64,000 nucleotides of DNA from Streptomyces sp. XY006 (GTDB lineage Bacteria > Actinomycetota > Actinomycetes > Streptomycetales > Streptomycetaceae). A program made the position numbers and the translations under genes. Shown one piece after another: positions 35,919 to 44,242 of this stretch (the first letter of the stretch is position 1; the number at the start of each line of letters is the position of its first letter). A model generated the notes under the pieces. The model searched no databases, had not been told where the DNA came from, and saw only the letters and a program-made list of their open reading frames with translations. Location of the stretch: the NCBI RefSeq assembly GCF_002237655.1, contig NZ_NOKT01000002.1, forward strand, positions 248,001 through 312,000, written 5' to 3'.

Positions 35919-36190
35919 CCCACCCATGCGCCAGCCGTAACGGCCGGTCGAGGGGGCGGGGTTGTCCGTGGGTGGTGATCGCCGTGGGCGGCTTACGGGG
36001 CGCTGCGGACCTTCACCCACCCACGCGCCGCCCGAAGCGGCCGGTCGAGGCGTCGAGGTCGCCTGTGGGTGGGGATCGCCGTTGGCGGCTTTCCGAGCGT
36101 TGCGTGGGCCTTCACCCACCCACGCGCCGCCCGTAACGGCCGATCGAGGCGTCGAGGTCGCCTGTGGGTGGGGATCGCCGTTGGCGGCTT
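35919..36190. repeat. Three tandem ~98-bp units with paired inverted arms
   Basis: Units start at 35919, 36016 and 36115. Each begins with a CCCACCCAC-type arm (a) and then a GCCGCC...AACGGC arm (b). After about 18-20 bases come the complements GTGGGTGGG (a') and GATCGCCGTTGGCGGC (b') directly adjoining. In the third unit a is 36115-36123, b 36126-36145, a' 36164-36172 and b' 36173-36188. Differences between units mostly keep pairing through G-U wobbles. The a-b-a'-b' order means the two stems cross and cannot both form fully. It fills the gap between the RsbW-like gene and the SHOCT gene. No protein-coding potential was found. Confidence 0.75.
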
Positions 36191-36243
36191 GCGGGGCGTG
36201 GGGGTGGCGGGCCGCCGCCGCGGAGTCGGGGTGGTCGGCCTGG

Positions 36244-36525
36244 TCAGGGAGTGCCCTTTGTGGGGCCGAACTCCTCCGTCAGGACGGACAGGCGGCGCCA
36301 GTACTCGTCCTCGTCGATCTCGCCGGAGGCGAAACGGTGGCCCAGCACCGCGATGGGCGAATGCTCGTCCACGGGTGACCGGTGCGCGGGCCCGCCGCGG
36401 CGGCCACGCCACACCGTGCGGCGCAGCAGTGCGATGCCGCCGCCGATGACCAGCGCCCAGATGACCGGAAAGAACAGGATCCACGGGCCGGGCCCGCCGT
36501 CGCCGAAGTGCGCCAGGGTCTGCAT
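36244..36525 (-). CDS. SHOCT-domain small membrane protein
   Basis: A 93-residue protein. One membrane helix (about residues 14-34, WILFFPVIWALVIGGGIALL) is followed by a basic linker and a C-terminal SHOCT motif (VLGHRFASGEIDEDEYWRRLSVL). Such short actinobacterial proteins are common and of unknown function; the SHOCT motif is thought to mediate oligomerisation. AGGAGAGG lies before the ATG. Confidence 0.8.
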   Translation of the reverse strand: MQTLAHFGDGGPGPWILFFPVIWALVIGGGIALLRRTVWRGRRGGPAHRSPVDEHSPIAVLGHRFASGEIDEDEYWRRLSVLTEEFGPTKGTP

Positions 36526-36675
36526 GTCGTCCCTCTCCTCGTTCGCGTGCCGGAGTGCGTAGTACTCCGAGCGTCGTCCGGGAGCGGGTCCGCGGTCGTC
36601 GTACGGGCGGCGGCTGTGTGCGTACCTCGCCGGGAGTATGCCGCACGGTCCGCGTGCTCCGGCCGTCCTCGACTT

Positions 36676-36697
36676 CTGTAACTACTGGTATGTACAG
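36676..36697. promoter_or_regulatory. TetR operator-like inverted repeat and promoter
   Basis: CTGTA and TACAG flank a 12-base core (ACTACTGGTATG), within an AT-rich island just before the TetR start at 36705. TATGTA within it could be a -10 element. Position and shape fit an autoregulatory TetR site. Confidence 0.45.
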
Positions 36698-36704
36698 TGC
36701 CGCC

Positions 36705-37267
36705 ATGAGCACCTCGGAGCGGCTGATCGAGTCGACTCGCGCCCTGCTGTGGGAGCGCGGTTACGTGGGTACCAGCCCGAAGGCGATCCTGGAGCGCTCG
36801 GGCGCCGGGCAGGGCAGCATGTACCACCACTTCAAGGGCAGCCCGACCTCGCGCTGGCCGCGATCCGGCGCACCGCCGAGGAGATGCGCGCCACCGCCGC
36901 GGCCGTGCTCGACGGACCCGGGACGCCGTACGAGCGCATCGAGGCGTATCTGCGGCGCGAGCGGGACGTGCTGCGGGGCTGCCCGGTGGGCCGGCTGACC
37001 ATGGACCCGGACGTGATGGCCAGCGCCGAACTGCGCGCGCCCGTCGACGAGACGCTCGGCTGGCTCCGCGGGCGGATCGCCGCGCTCGTCGAAGAGGGCC
37101 GGGAGCAGGGGCAGTTCGGGTCCGGCCTCGACGGCGAGGAGATCGCCGCGGCCGTCGTCGCGACCGTCCAGGGCGGGTACGTCCTCGCCCGCGCCTCCGG
37201 CTCCCCCGCCGCTTTCGACGCGGGCGTGCGCGGTCTGCTGTCCCTGCTGGCGCCCCGGACCCCCTGA
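36705..37267 (+). pseudogene. TetR-family regulator, frame-shifted
   Basis: The first 45 residues (MSTSERLIESTRALLWERGYVG, then ILERSGAGQGSMYHHFKG) are a complete TetR DNA-binding domain in one frame. The ligand-binding part (PDLALAAIRRTAEEMRATA through LLSLLAPRTP) continues in another frame. The switch is near 36840, where GGCAGCCC would restore one protein if one base were added to read GGC-AAG-CCC. Family TetRs have a K-x-D-L sequence at this point. The DNA as given encodes only a truncated protein; this is either a real mutation or a sequencing error. It is upstream of DUF4865 and the phosphotriesterase-like gene, which it would regulate. Confidence 0.8.
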
Positions 37268-37279
37268 GGAGACCGAAGG

Positions 37280-37858
37280 ATGCACGCCCTGCAGTACGAG
37301 ATCACCCTGCCCGCCGACTACGACATGGGCATCGTCCGCGACCGGGTGGCCCGCCGGGGTCATCTGCTGGACGACTGGGACGGGCTCGGCCTCAAGGCCT
37401 ATCTGATACGCGAGCGCGGTCGGCGCGGCTCGCCGGTCAACGCGTACGCGCCGTTCTACCTCTGGAACACCGTCGACGGCATGAACGCCTTCCTCTGGGG
37501 CGGCGGGTTCCAGGGCATCGTCGACGACTTCGGGCGCCCGTCGGCACGGCAGTGGACGGGCCTGGCGTACGAGGAAGGGGCGGGTGGGCAGCCGTCGTTC
37601 GCGGTGAGGAGGGAGCAACAGCTGCCGGGGGACGGGTTGTTGGCGGACCTCGCGGGGGACGCGGTGGGAGGGGCGCGGCGGTTGGCGGGCCGGGACGGGG
37701 TCCTGCTCGCCGCGGCCGCCGTCGACACCAGCCGCTGGGAGCTGGTGACGTTCTCCCTCTGGGACCAGGAGCCGGCCGGCACCGAGGGCGACGTCTTCGA
37801 GGTGCTGCACCTGTCGGCGCCGGGCCGGGACCGGATCCGCCGGGGACGCCGGTGGTGA
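37280..37858 (+). CDS. DUF4865 family protein
   Basis: A 192-residue protein typical of DUF4865: HALQYEITLPADYDMGIVRDRVARRGHLLDDWDGLGLKAYLIRE at the start, then NAYAPFYLWNTVDGMNAFLWGGGFQGIVDDFGRP. Members are often next to TetR regulators and look like ferredoxin-fold monooxygenase-type proteins. The function is unknown. The start is 12 bases after the TetR frame and has GAAGG upstream. Its stop overlaps the next start (GTGA), so the two are cotranslated. Confidence 0.85.
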   Translation: MHALQYEITLPADYDMGIVRDRVARRGHLLDDWDGLGLKAYLIRERGRRGSPVNAYAPFYLWNTVDGMNAFLWGGGFQGIVDDFGRPSARQWTGLAYEEGAGGQPSFAVRREQQLPGDGLLADLAGDAVGGARRLAGRDGVLLAAAAVDTSRWELVTFSLWDQEPAGTEGDVFEVLHLSAPGRDRIRRGRRW

Positions 37859-38766
37859 GCGCGGTCCGCACGGTGCTGGGGGACGTCCGCCCCGGGGACC
37901 TGGGCGTGTGCGACGCCCACGACCACCTGTTCTTCGGCAGTCCCCGGCTGCCCGGCCAGGAGCTGCGCAGCGGGGCGGCGGCGCGGGCCGAACTCACCGC
38001 GTTCCGGGAGCAGGGCGGCGGGGCCGTGGTGCAGTGGACGCCGTACGGGCTCGGGCGGCGGGCCGCGGATCTGCCTGCCCTGTCCCGGGAGACCGGCGTG
38101 CACCTGGTGGCGGCGACCGGACTGCACCAGGCCGCGCACTACGACGAGGACACCCTCGCCCGGCTGCGCGGCCGGCTCGCCGAGGTGTTCGTCGCCGAAC
38201 TCACCGACGGCATCGGGACGTCGGGGGTGCGGGCCGGGCTGGTGAAGGTCGCCGGAGGCTTCCACGCGCTCGACGCGCACGCCCGGTGGACCCTGGCGGC
38301 GGCCGCCGAGGCCCATCACGCCACGGGCGCGCCGATCGCCGTGCACCTGGAGCTGGGCACCGGCGCCCTCGACGTCCTGGACGTGCTGTGCGGGCGGTTC
38401 GAGGTGCCGCCGCACCGGGTGGTGCTCGGGCACCTGAACCGCTCCCCCGACCTCGTGACGCACCGGCAGGCCGCCGAGTCCGGCTGCCATCTGGCGTTCG
38501 ACGGCCCGTCACGCGCGCACCACGCCACGGACTGGCGGATGCCGGACGCCGTACGGGCCCTGGCCGACGCCGGGTTCGGCGACCGGCTGCTGCTGGGCGC
38601 GGACACCACCACGGCCGCCGCCCGCTCGGTGAACGGCGGCCCCGGGATGCCGTACCTGCTGCGCCGGGTGCGGCCGCGCCTCGTCCAGGCCGTGGGCGAG
38701 GAACTGGTGCGGCGGATCCTCACGGAGAACCCGGGGCGGGCGTTCGGCACCGAGTGGCGGCGCTGA
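37855..38766 (+). CDS. Phosphotriesterase-family metal-dependent hydrolase
   Basis: A 303-residue TIM-barrel amidohydrolase. Metal ligands are visible: the HxH in CDAHDHLFFG (strand 1), the Lys in GLVKVAGGF (candidate carbamylated Lys, strand 4), His in IAVHLELGTG (strand 5), His in VVLGHLNRSP (strand 6) and Asp in LLLGADTTT (strand 8). This matches phosphotriesterase-like lactonases. The GTG start overlaps the DUF4865 stop. Physiological substrate unknown; lactone or phosphoester hydrolysis is expected from the family. Confidence 0.87.
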   Translation: MSAVRTVLGDVRPGDLGVCDAHDHLFFGSPRLPGQELRSGAAARAELTAFREQGGGAVVQWTPYGLGRRAADLPALSRETGVHLVAATGLHQAAHYDEDTLARLRGRLAEVFVAELTDGIGTSGVRAGLVKVAGGFHALDAHARWTLAAAAEAHHATGAPIAVHLELGTGALDVLDVLCGRFEVPPHRVVLGHLNRSPDLVTHRQAAESGCHLAFDGPSRAHHATDWRMPDAVRALADAGFGDRLLLGADTTTAAARSVNGGPGMPYLLRRVRPRLVQAVGEELVRRILTENPGRAFGTEWRR

Positions 38767-38768
38767 CC

Positions 38769-39191
38769 TCAGGTGGAGGCCTGGTCGCTGTCCTTCATCG
38801 CGCCCCAGCCGTGCCAGCGTTCGACCTCGACCCAGGCGCTGACCCGGGGCCGGGCCCGCTCCGGGTAGGGCTTGCCGGTGTAGTGCCGGGAGAGCGTGTC
38901 GATGTCGGCCAGGCCCTCGTCGTCGTACATCTCGGTGACGCGGCCGATGAGGGTGACGTGGGTGTACCAGTCGTCGGCGGCGAGGACCGTGAGGGTCACG
39001 CGCGGGTCGCGGCGCAGGTGCTTGAGGCGGACGCGGCCCGCGTCGAGGTTGATCAGTACGCGGCCGTTCTTCCACACGTACCAGGTGGCGGTGGAGACCG
39101 GCGCCCCGTCGGAGCGCAGCGTGGCCATGACGCACGGGTTCGGCCGGCTCAGCAGGGCCTCGGCCTCGGGCGGCAGCGGCGGCTTGGACAT
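38769..39191 (-). CDS. PPOX-class F420-dependent/FMN split-barrel protein
   Basis: A 140-residue split-barrel protein. The start PCVMATLRSDGAPVSTATWYVW and the following GRVLINLDAGRVRLKHLRRDPRVTLTVL are typical of pyridoxamine-phosphate-oxidase-like proteins of actinobacteria, many of which bind F420. The cofactor cannot be told with certainty. GGAGG precedes the ATG. It is 19 bases downstream of the dehydrogenase gene on the same strand, probably one transcript. Confidence 0.87.
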   Translation of the reverse strand: MSKPPLPPEAEALLSRPNPCVMATLRSDGAPVSTATWYVWKNGRVLINLDAGRVRLKHLRRDPRVTLTVLAADDWYTHVTLIGRVTEMYDDEGLADIDTLSRHYTGKPYPERARPRVSAWVEVERWHGWGAMKDSDQAST

Positions 39192-39210
39192 GGGGGAACC
39201 TCCGGGGTGT

Positions 39211-40101
39211 TCAGGCGGACGGGTTGTCGTCGAAGCTGGCGAAGTAGGCGGCGACCATGTCCTCGTCGCCGTGGCCCCGGGCGGCGGCGCGCTCCATGCG
39301 GGCGGCCGCGGCCTCGGCCACGTCCAGGCGGACGCCGTGCTCCGCGCCGGCCCGGACGATCAGGCGGGCGTCCTTGGCGGCGGTGCTCACCGCGAACTGG
39401 GGCGGGGTGAGCCGGTCGTCGAGGACCAGGTCGGACTTGGCGCGCAGGTAGCCCATGTCGAGCGGACCGCCCGCGACGATGTCGAAGAAGCCGCGCGGGT
39501 CCACGTCGAGGGCCTTGGCGAGGGCGAGTGTCTCACCGGCGGCGGCCGTGACGGCGAGGACCCAGCTGTTGGCGACCAGCTTCAGCCGGGTGGCGGCGGC
39601 CGCGGCCCCGTCCTCGCCGGTCCAGACCGTGCGCGCGCCGACGGCGTCGAAGACCGGCGTCACCCGGTCCCTGCCCTCGGCGGGCCCGGCGGCGAGCACG
39701 GTCAGCTTCCCGGCCTCGGCGGGCTGCCGGGTGCCCAGGACGGGGGCGTCGTAGAAGACCAGGCCGTGGTCGCGGGCGACGGCGGCCAGCTCGGCGACGT
39801 CGTCGAGGCCGGCGGTGGTGGACTGCACCCACGCGGTGCCCGGGCGCAGGTCGGGAGCGGCCTCGCGCAGCGTCTGCAGCACGGCCGGGCCGTCGTGGAG
39901 CATGGTCAGGACGACGTCGGCGCCCCGGACCGCCTCGGCGGGCGTGCCGGCGATGTGGGCTCCCTCGGCGGCCAGGGGTTCGGCCTTGGCCCGGGTGCGG
40001 TTCCAGGCGCGGACGGTGTGCCCGGCCCGGGCGAGGTTGCGGGCCATGGCGGCGCCCATGATGCCGGTGCCCAGGACGCTCACGGTGAGCTGGTCGGTCA
40101 T
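39211..40101 (-). CDS. NAD(P)-dependent beta-hydroxyacid dehydrogenase family protein
   Basis: A 296-residue protein of the 3-hydroxyisobutyrate/6-phosphogluconate dehydrogenase superfamily. The Rossmann motif is VLGTGIMGAAMARNLARAG, followed by NRTRAKAEPL. The catalytic Lys is in LKLVANSWVL near residue 170, and DYVLPLxxKD-type positions are replaced by FAVSTAAKDARLIV. The substrate may be a small hydroxyacid or imine. GAGGAAG precedes the ATG. Followed by the PPOX gene. Confidence 0.87.
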   Translation of the reverse strand: MTDQLTVSVLGTGIMGAAMARNLARAGHTVRAWNRTRAKAEPLAAEGAHIAGTPAEAVRGADVVLTMLHDGPAVLQTLREAAPDLRPGTAWVQSTTAGLDDVAELAAVARDHGLVFYDAPVLGTRQPAEAGKLTVLAAGPAEGRDRVTPVFDAVGARTVWTGEDGAAAAATRLKLVANSWVLAVTAAAGETLALAKALDVDPRGFFDIVAGGPLDMGYLRAKSDLVLDDRLTPPQFAVSTAAKDARLIVRAGAEHGVRLDVAEAAAARMERAAARGHGDEDMVAAYFASFDDNPSA

Positions 40102-40258
40102 TGCGTCAACTTCCTCGGTGGTGCGGTGCGGGCGTGCTCTGTGCCCACCAGCCTGCCCGCTCGACGGCTCGCCTTCCCGGAAGCGGAGGGGCCAAGCCTG
40201 ATACCGGTGGGGTCGGGTTGCCGTCGCCCGTGAGGCCGCGCGGTCGGGTGACGCCGGG

Positions 40259-41503
40259 TCAGGTGCGGCCGGTGAGGGCTCCCAGCGGATCGTCCAGGAC
40301 CGGCTGCCAGGCGAGTTCGGCCGCTCCGACCAGGCTGTTGTGGTCGAGGGTGCACGCGAGGATGGGGACGCCGCCGCTCTGGCCCCACAGGCTGCGGTCG
40401 GCGACGACCGCGCGGAGGCGGGCCGGGTCGGCGTCCAGAAGGGTGCGGTGCAGGCCGCCGAGGATGATCCGGTCCGGGTTGAGGATGTTGACGAGGCCGG
40501 CGAGTCCGAGGCCGAGCCGGTCGATGAGGGCCTCGGCGGCGGTGCGCACGCCCGGGTCGTCGTAGTGGTGGCGGATCAGGTCGATGGACTGCTGGAGCAG
40601 GGACACCTCGGGGCCCGGTTCGCGTCCGGCCTCCGTGAGGAAGGCCAGCGGGTCGGTCTCCACGTCGAGGCAGCCGCGGCTGCCGCAGTGGCAGGGGCGG
40701 CCCTCGGGGTGCACGGTGAGGTGGCCGACCTCCAGGGCGAGGCCCGAACTGCCCCGGTGCAGGCGGCCGTCGAGGACGAGCGCGCCGCCGACGCCCCGGT
40801 GGCCGGTGGCCACGCACAGCAGGTCGCGGGAGCCGCGTCCGGCGCCGTGCCGGTGCTCGGCGAGGGCGGCGAGGTTGACGTCGTTCGCGGCGAAGGCGGG
40901 TCCCTCGATGCCGGCCGCGCGCACCTGCTCGGCGAAGATGTCCCGCACGGGGGCGCCCGCGGGCCAGGCCAGGTGCAGGGGGTTGAGGGCCAGGCCCTCG
41001 GGTTCGGCGACGGCGGACGGCACGGCGAGGCCCGCGCCGACGCATCGGCGTCCGGTCTCGCGGAGCAGTTCGGCGCCCGCCGTGACGACGGAGGCGAGCA
41101 CCTTCGCCGGGTCGGCGTCGACGGTCTCGCAGCCGGGCGCGGTGGCGACGATGCGGCCGCCCAGTCCGACCAGTGCCGCCCGGAATCCGTCGGCGTGGAC
41201 CTGCGCGGCGAGGGCGACGGGCCCGTCCTCGGCGACCGCCAGCCGGTGCGAGGGCCGCCCCTGCGAGCCGGCCGCCGCGCCGGGCCGGGCGTCGACCCGG
41301 ATCAGCCCGAGCGCCTCCAGCTCGGCGGCGACCGCGCCGGCCGTCGCCCGGGTCACGCCGAGCTCGGCGGTGAGCACGGCCCGGGTCGGGGCACGTCCGG
41401 TGTGCACGAGCTCCAGCGCGGGTCCGAGGGCTCCGCGCCCCCGGTCCAGCCGTGTCCTCGAGGTGCTCCCGTCCCCCGGCCGGGGGTCCGCCTTCCCGCT
41501 CAT
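40259..41503 (-). CDS. ROK-family transcriptional regulator
   Basis: A 414-residue protein. The N-terminal MarR-like winged helix spans about residues 25-85 (TRAVLTAELGVTRATAGAVAAELEALGLI). The ROK domain follows with a Cys-rich zinc motif CHCGSRGCLD near residue 265 and GHRGVGGALVLDGRLHRG. The fold senses sugars or sugar phosphates. The chosen start is ATG 41503: CAGACT stands seven bases upstream as a leaderless promoter. The longer frame (41530) would run through that box. No sugar transporter is adjacent; targets are unknown. Confidence 0.9.
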   Translation of the reverse strand: MSGKADPRPGDGSTSRTRLDRGRGALGPALELVHTGRAPTRAVLTAELGVTRATAGAVAAELEALGLIRVDARPGAAAGSQGRPSHRLAVAEDGPVALAAQVHADGFRAALVGLGGRIVATAPGCETVDADPAKVLASVVTAGAELLRETGRRCVGAGLAVPSAVAEPEGLALNPLHLAWPAGAPVRDIFAEQVRAAGIEGPAFAANDVNLAALAEHRHGAGRGSRDLLCVATGHRGVGGALVLDGRLHRGSSGLALEVGHLTVHPEGRPCHCGSRGCLDVETDPLAFLTEAGREPGPEVSLLQQSIDLIRHHYDDPGVRTAAEALIDRLGLGLAGLVNILNPDRIILGGLHRTLLDADPARLRAVVADRSLWGQSGGVPILACTLDHNSLVGAAELAWQPVLDDPLGALTGRT

Positions 41504-41510
41504 GAGGGCG

Positions 41511-41516
41511 AGTCTG
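41511..41516 (-). promoter_or_regulatory. -10 box of probable leaderless promoter (ROK regulator)
   Basis: CAGACT on the minus strand ends seven bases before the ATG at 41503. There is no Shine-Dalgarno sequence in between. Confidence 0.4.
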
Positions 41517-41539
41517 TCATGATCCGCCACAGCGGCGGT

Positions 41540-42190
41540 CTACAGGCCGCTGACCCGGAGCGTGATGTTGAGCCGTCCGGTCAGGCCGAGTCCGGGCGGT
41601 GCCGTGCCGGCGTGCACCCGGGGCACGCCGTGGTGGGCGAGCCGGGAGGGCCCGCCGAAGACGAACAGGTCGCCGCTGCGCAGCTCGACGTCGGTCCAGG
41701 GCCGGGTGCGGGTCTCGGTGTTGCCGAAGCGGAAGACGCAGGTGTCGCCCAGGCTGAGCGACACCACCGGCGCGTTGGACTTCTCGTCGCCGTCCCGGTG
41801 CATGCCCATGCGGGCGTCGGCTCCGTAGAAGTTGATCAGCGCGATGTCGTAGGCGGGTGGCGGCCCTCCGAGGGTGTCGCGGACCGCGCGGCGGCCCAGG
41901 TCGCCGAGCCAGTCGGGGAAGGGCTTGACCGGGGCGCCGTCCCCGTCGGTGACCGTGCGGGCGTAGCCGTAGGGGTACCAGTGCCAGCCCAGGCACACCT
42001 GCCGGGCGGTCATGGTGCCGCCGCCGGGGGTGCGGACCGTGCGCAGTCCGGCGGGTGGCCGGGCCCAGCCGCGGCAGGCGTCGAGCAGCGAGCGCTGCTC
42101 GTCGGCGTCCAGCCAGTCCGGCACGTGCACCGCACCGGGAGCGATCTCGGCGCGGGACCTGGGGAACAGCTCGCCGTCCATGCCTTCCAT
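41540..42190 (-). CDS. AlkB-like 2-oxoglutarate/Fe(II) dioxygenase
   Basis: A 216-residue AlkB-type oxygenase, a family that repairs alkylated bases by oxidative demethylation. The iron ligands are the HxD in MHRDGDEKS (about residue 131) and the His in LAHHGVPRV, and the 2-oxoglutarate Arg is in GRLNITLRVS. The fold start LINFYGADARMGMH is conserved. ATG at 42190 is used; ATG at 42181 is an alternative. It is divergent from the RlmG-like gene with 46 bases between. Confidence 0.9.
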   Translation of the reverse strand: MEGMDGELFPRSRAEIAPGAVHVPDWLDADEQRSLLDACRGWARPPAGLRTVRTPGGGTMTARQVCLGWHWYPYGYARTVTDGDGAPVKPFPDWLGDLGRRAVRDTLGGPPPAYDIALINFYGADARMGMHRDGDEKSNAPVVSLSLGDTCVFRFGNTETRTRPWTDVELRSGDLFVFGGPSRLAHHGVPRVHAGTAPPGLGLTGRLNITLRVSGL

Positions 42191-42236
42191 CCTGCCCGAC
42201 CGGGCTGAGCTGCGGCTCGGCTAGCCTGGACGCACG

Positions 42237-43379
42237 ATGAACGACCGTATGACGACGCCGTGGGGCGCGCTCGCGCTGACCCGTTTCCCCGAGGACCCGC
42301 GCGAGACGCTGCGCGCCTGGGACGCCTCCGACGAGTACCTGCTGCGGCACCTGGAGCGCGAAGAGGTCCCGCTGTCGGGCACGGTCGTGGTGGTCGGGGA
42401 CCGCTGGGGCGCGCTGGTCACGGCGCTCGCGGAGCACCGGCCGGTGCAGATCACCGACTCGTACCTGACACAGGAGGCGACGCGCGCGAACCTCGCGCGG
42501 GCCGGGGCCGAGCCGGACGCGGTGCGGCTGCTCACCACCCAGGACCCGCCGCCGGAGCGGATCGACGTGCTGCTGGTGCGGGTGCCCAAGAGCCTGGCGC
42601 TGCTGGAGGACCAGTTGCTGCGGCTGGCCCCGGCCGTGCACGCGGGGACGGTGGTCGTGGGCACGGGGATGGTGAAGGAGATCCACACCTCGACGCTCCG
42701 GCTGTTCGAGCGGATCCTCGGCCCGACCCGCACCTCCCTGGCCGAGAAGAAGGCCCGGCTGATCCTCTGCACACCGGATCCGGCCCTGGCGCGGCCGGCC
42801 GGTCCGTGGCCGTACGTCTACACCCTGCCGGACGGGATCGGTGCCGTCTCCGGGCGCACGGTGGTCAATCACGCGGGCGTCTTCTGCGCGGACCGGCTCG
42901 ACATCGGCACCCGGTTCTTCCTGCGGCACCTGCCGGAGGGCGGGGGCGGCCGGGTGGTGGACCTCGGGTGCGGCAACGGGATCGTGGGGACGGCCGTGGC
43001 GCTGGCCGACCCGGGCGCCGAGGTGCTGTTCGTGGACGAGTCGTTCCAGGCCGTCGCGTCGGCGGAGGCGACGTACCGGGCCAACGGCGGGCCGGGGCGG
43101 GCCGAGTTCCGGGTGGGTGACGGGCTGGCGGGGGTGCCGTCCGGCAGTGTCGACCTGGTGCTGAACAACCCGCCGTTCCACTCCCACCAGGCGACCACCG
43201 ACGCCACGGCCTGGCGGATGTTCAGCGGGGCGCGGCGCGCGCTGCGGCCCGGCGGGGAGCTGTGGGTGATCGGCAACCGGCATCTGGGCTACCACGTGAA
43301 GCTGCGGAAGCTGTTCGGAAACAGCCGGGTCGTGGCGAGCGACCCGAAGTTCGTGGTGCTGAAGGCCGTCAAGCGGTAG
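42237..43379 (+). CDS. RlmG/RsmC-type rRNA guanine N2-methyltransferase-like protein
   Basis: A 380-residue protein with the RlmG/RsmC duplicated architecture. The first half is a degenerate methyltransferase-like domain, and the second half is active: SAM-binding VVDLGCGNGIVGTAVA at about 240-255 and the catalytic LNNPPFH near residue 306. This NPPF motif marks N2-guanine (or N6-adenine) methylation. It probably modifies rRNA. The stop overlaps the convergent aldolase stop by 11 bases. Confidence 0.85.
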   Translation: MNDRMTTPWGALALTRFPEDPRETLRAWDASDEYLLRHLEREEVPLSGTVVVVGDRWGALVTALAEHRPVQITDSYLTQEATRANLARAGAEPDAVRLLTTQDPPPERIDVLLVRVPKSLALLEDQLLRLAPAVHAGTVVVGTGMVKEIHTSTLRLFERILGPTRTSLAEKKARLILCTPDPALARPAGPWPYVYTLPDGIGAVSGRTVVNHAGVFCADRLDIGTRFFLRHLPEGGGGRVVDLGCGNGIVGTAVALADPGAEVLFVDESFQAVASAEATYRANGGPGRAEFRVGDGLAGVPSGSVDLVLNNPPFHSHQATTDATAWRMFSGARRALRPGGELWVIGNRHLGYHVKLRKLFGNSRVVASDPKFVVLKAVKR

Positions 43380-44229
43380 GCGCCCCGAGGGTGCGCAGGG
43401 TCCGGGCCACCGTCCGGGTCATCGCCTCACGGGCGACCGTGAGGTAGCCGCGCGGGTCGACCGCCTCCGGACGGTCGGCGAGGAAGTCCCGGATCGCTCC
43501 GGTCAGCGCGATGTTCAGGGCGGTGCCGATGTTGACCTTGGTGATGCCGCCCGCGATCGCGGCCGTGAGTTCGCCGTCGGGCACGCCGGAGGAACCGTGC
43601 AGGACCAGCGGGACGTCCAGGGCGGCCGACAGGCGTTTGAGGAGCGCGTGGTCGAGGGCCGCGGTGCGGGTGGTCATGGCGTGGGCGCTGCCGACGGCGA
43701 CGGCCAGGGCGTCCACGCCCGAGTCGGCGACGAAGGCCCGGGCCTCCTCGGGGTCGGTGCGGGCGCCCGGGGCGTGGGCGTCCAGCGGGGGTCTGCCGTG
43801 CTTGCCCCCGATCTGGCCCAACTCGGCCTCGATCCACAGGCCGTGGGCGTGCGCCCAGTCGACCGCCGCCCGGGTCGCGGCGAGGTTCTCCTCGTAGGGC
43901 AGGCGGGCCGCGTCGTACATCACGGAGCTGAACCCGGCGTCCACCGCCTGGTACAGCAGGGCGTCGTCCTGGACGTGGTCGAGGTGGAGGGCGACGGGTA
44001 CGGCGGCCTGTTCGGCGGCCGCGGCGGCGGCCCGGGCGAGCGGCAGCAGCCGTCCGCCGCGGAACCTGACCGCGTTCTCGCTGACCTGGAGGACGACGGG
44101 CGTGTGCGCGGACTCGGCGCCCGCGACGACCGCCTCGACGTGCTCCAGCGTGATGATGTTGAAGGAGGCGACGGCGGAGCGGGCCGCGGCGGCCCGGGTG
44201 ACGAGTTCGCCGGTGGTGGTGAGGGGCAC
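43369..44229 (-). CDS. Class II aldolase (fructose/tagatose-bisphosphate type)
   Basis: A 286-residue metal-dependent aldolase of the GatY/KbaY/Fba type. Zinc ligands are expected in ALHLDHVQDD (about residue 82), the later IEAELGQIGGK, and HGSSGVPD near 210. The GGITKVNIGTALNIA strand binds phosphate. It cleaves ketose-1,6-bisphosphates to triose phosphates. It is 13 bases downstream of the AgaS-like gene, so tagatose-bisphosphate from an amino-galactose route is the likely substrate. It could also act on another ketose bisphosphate. No kinase is present here. Confidence 0.88.
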   Translation of the reverse strand: MPLTTTGELVTRAAAARSAVASFNIITLEHVEAVVAGAESAHTPVVLQVSENAVRFRGGRLLPLARAAAAAAEQAAVPVALHLDHVQDDALLYQAVDAGFSSVMYDAARLPYEENLAATRAAVDWAHAHGLWIEAELGQIGGKHGRPPLDAHAPGARTDPEEARAFVADSGVDALAVAVGSAHAMTTRTAALDHALLKRLSAALDVPLVLHGSSGVPDGELTAAIAGGITKVNIGTALNIALTGAIRDFLADRPEAVDPRGYLTVAREAMTRTVARTLRTLGAPTA

Positions 44230-44242
44230 GGGGTCTCCAGGG

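Noticed and set aside
35915..36136. Short ORFs inside the triplicated repeat
   Set aside because: They simply reflect the repeat being open in several frames; no ribosome binding site and no codon bias.
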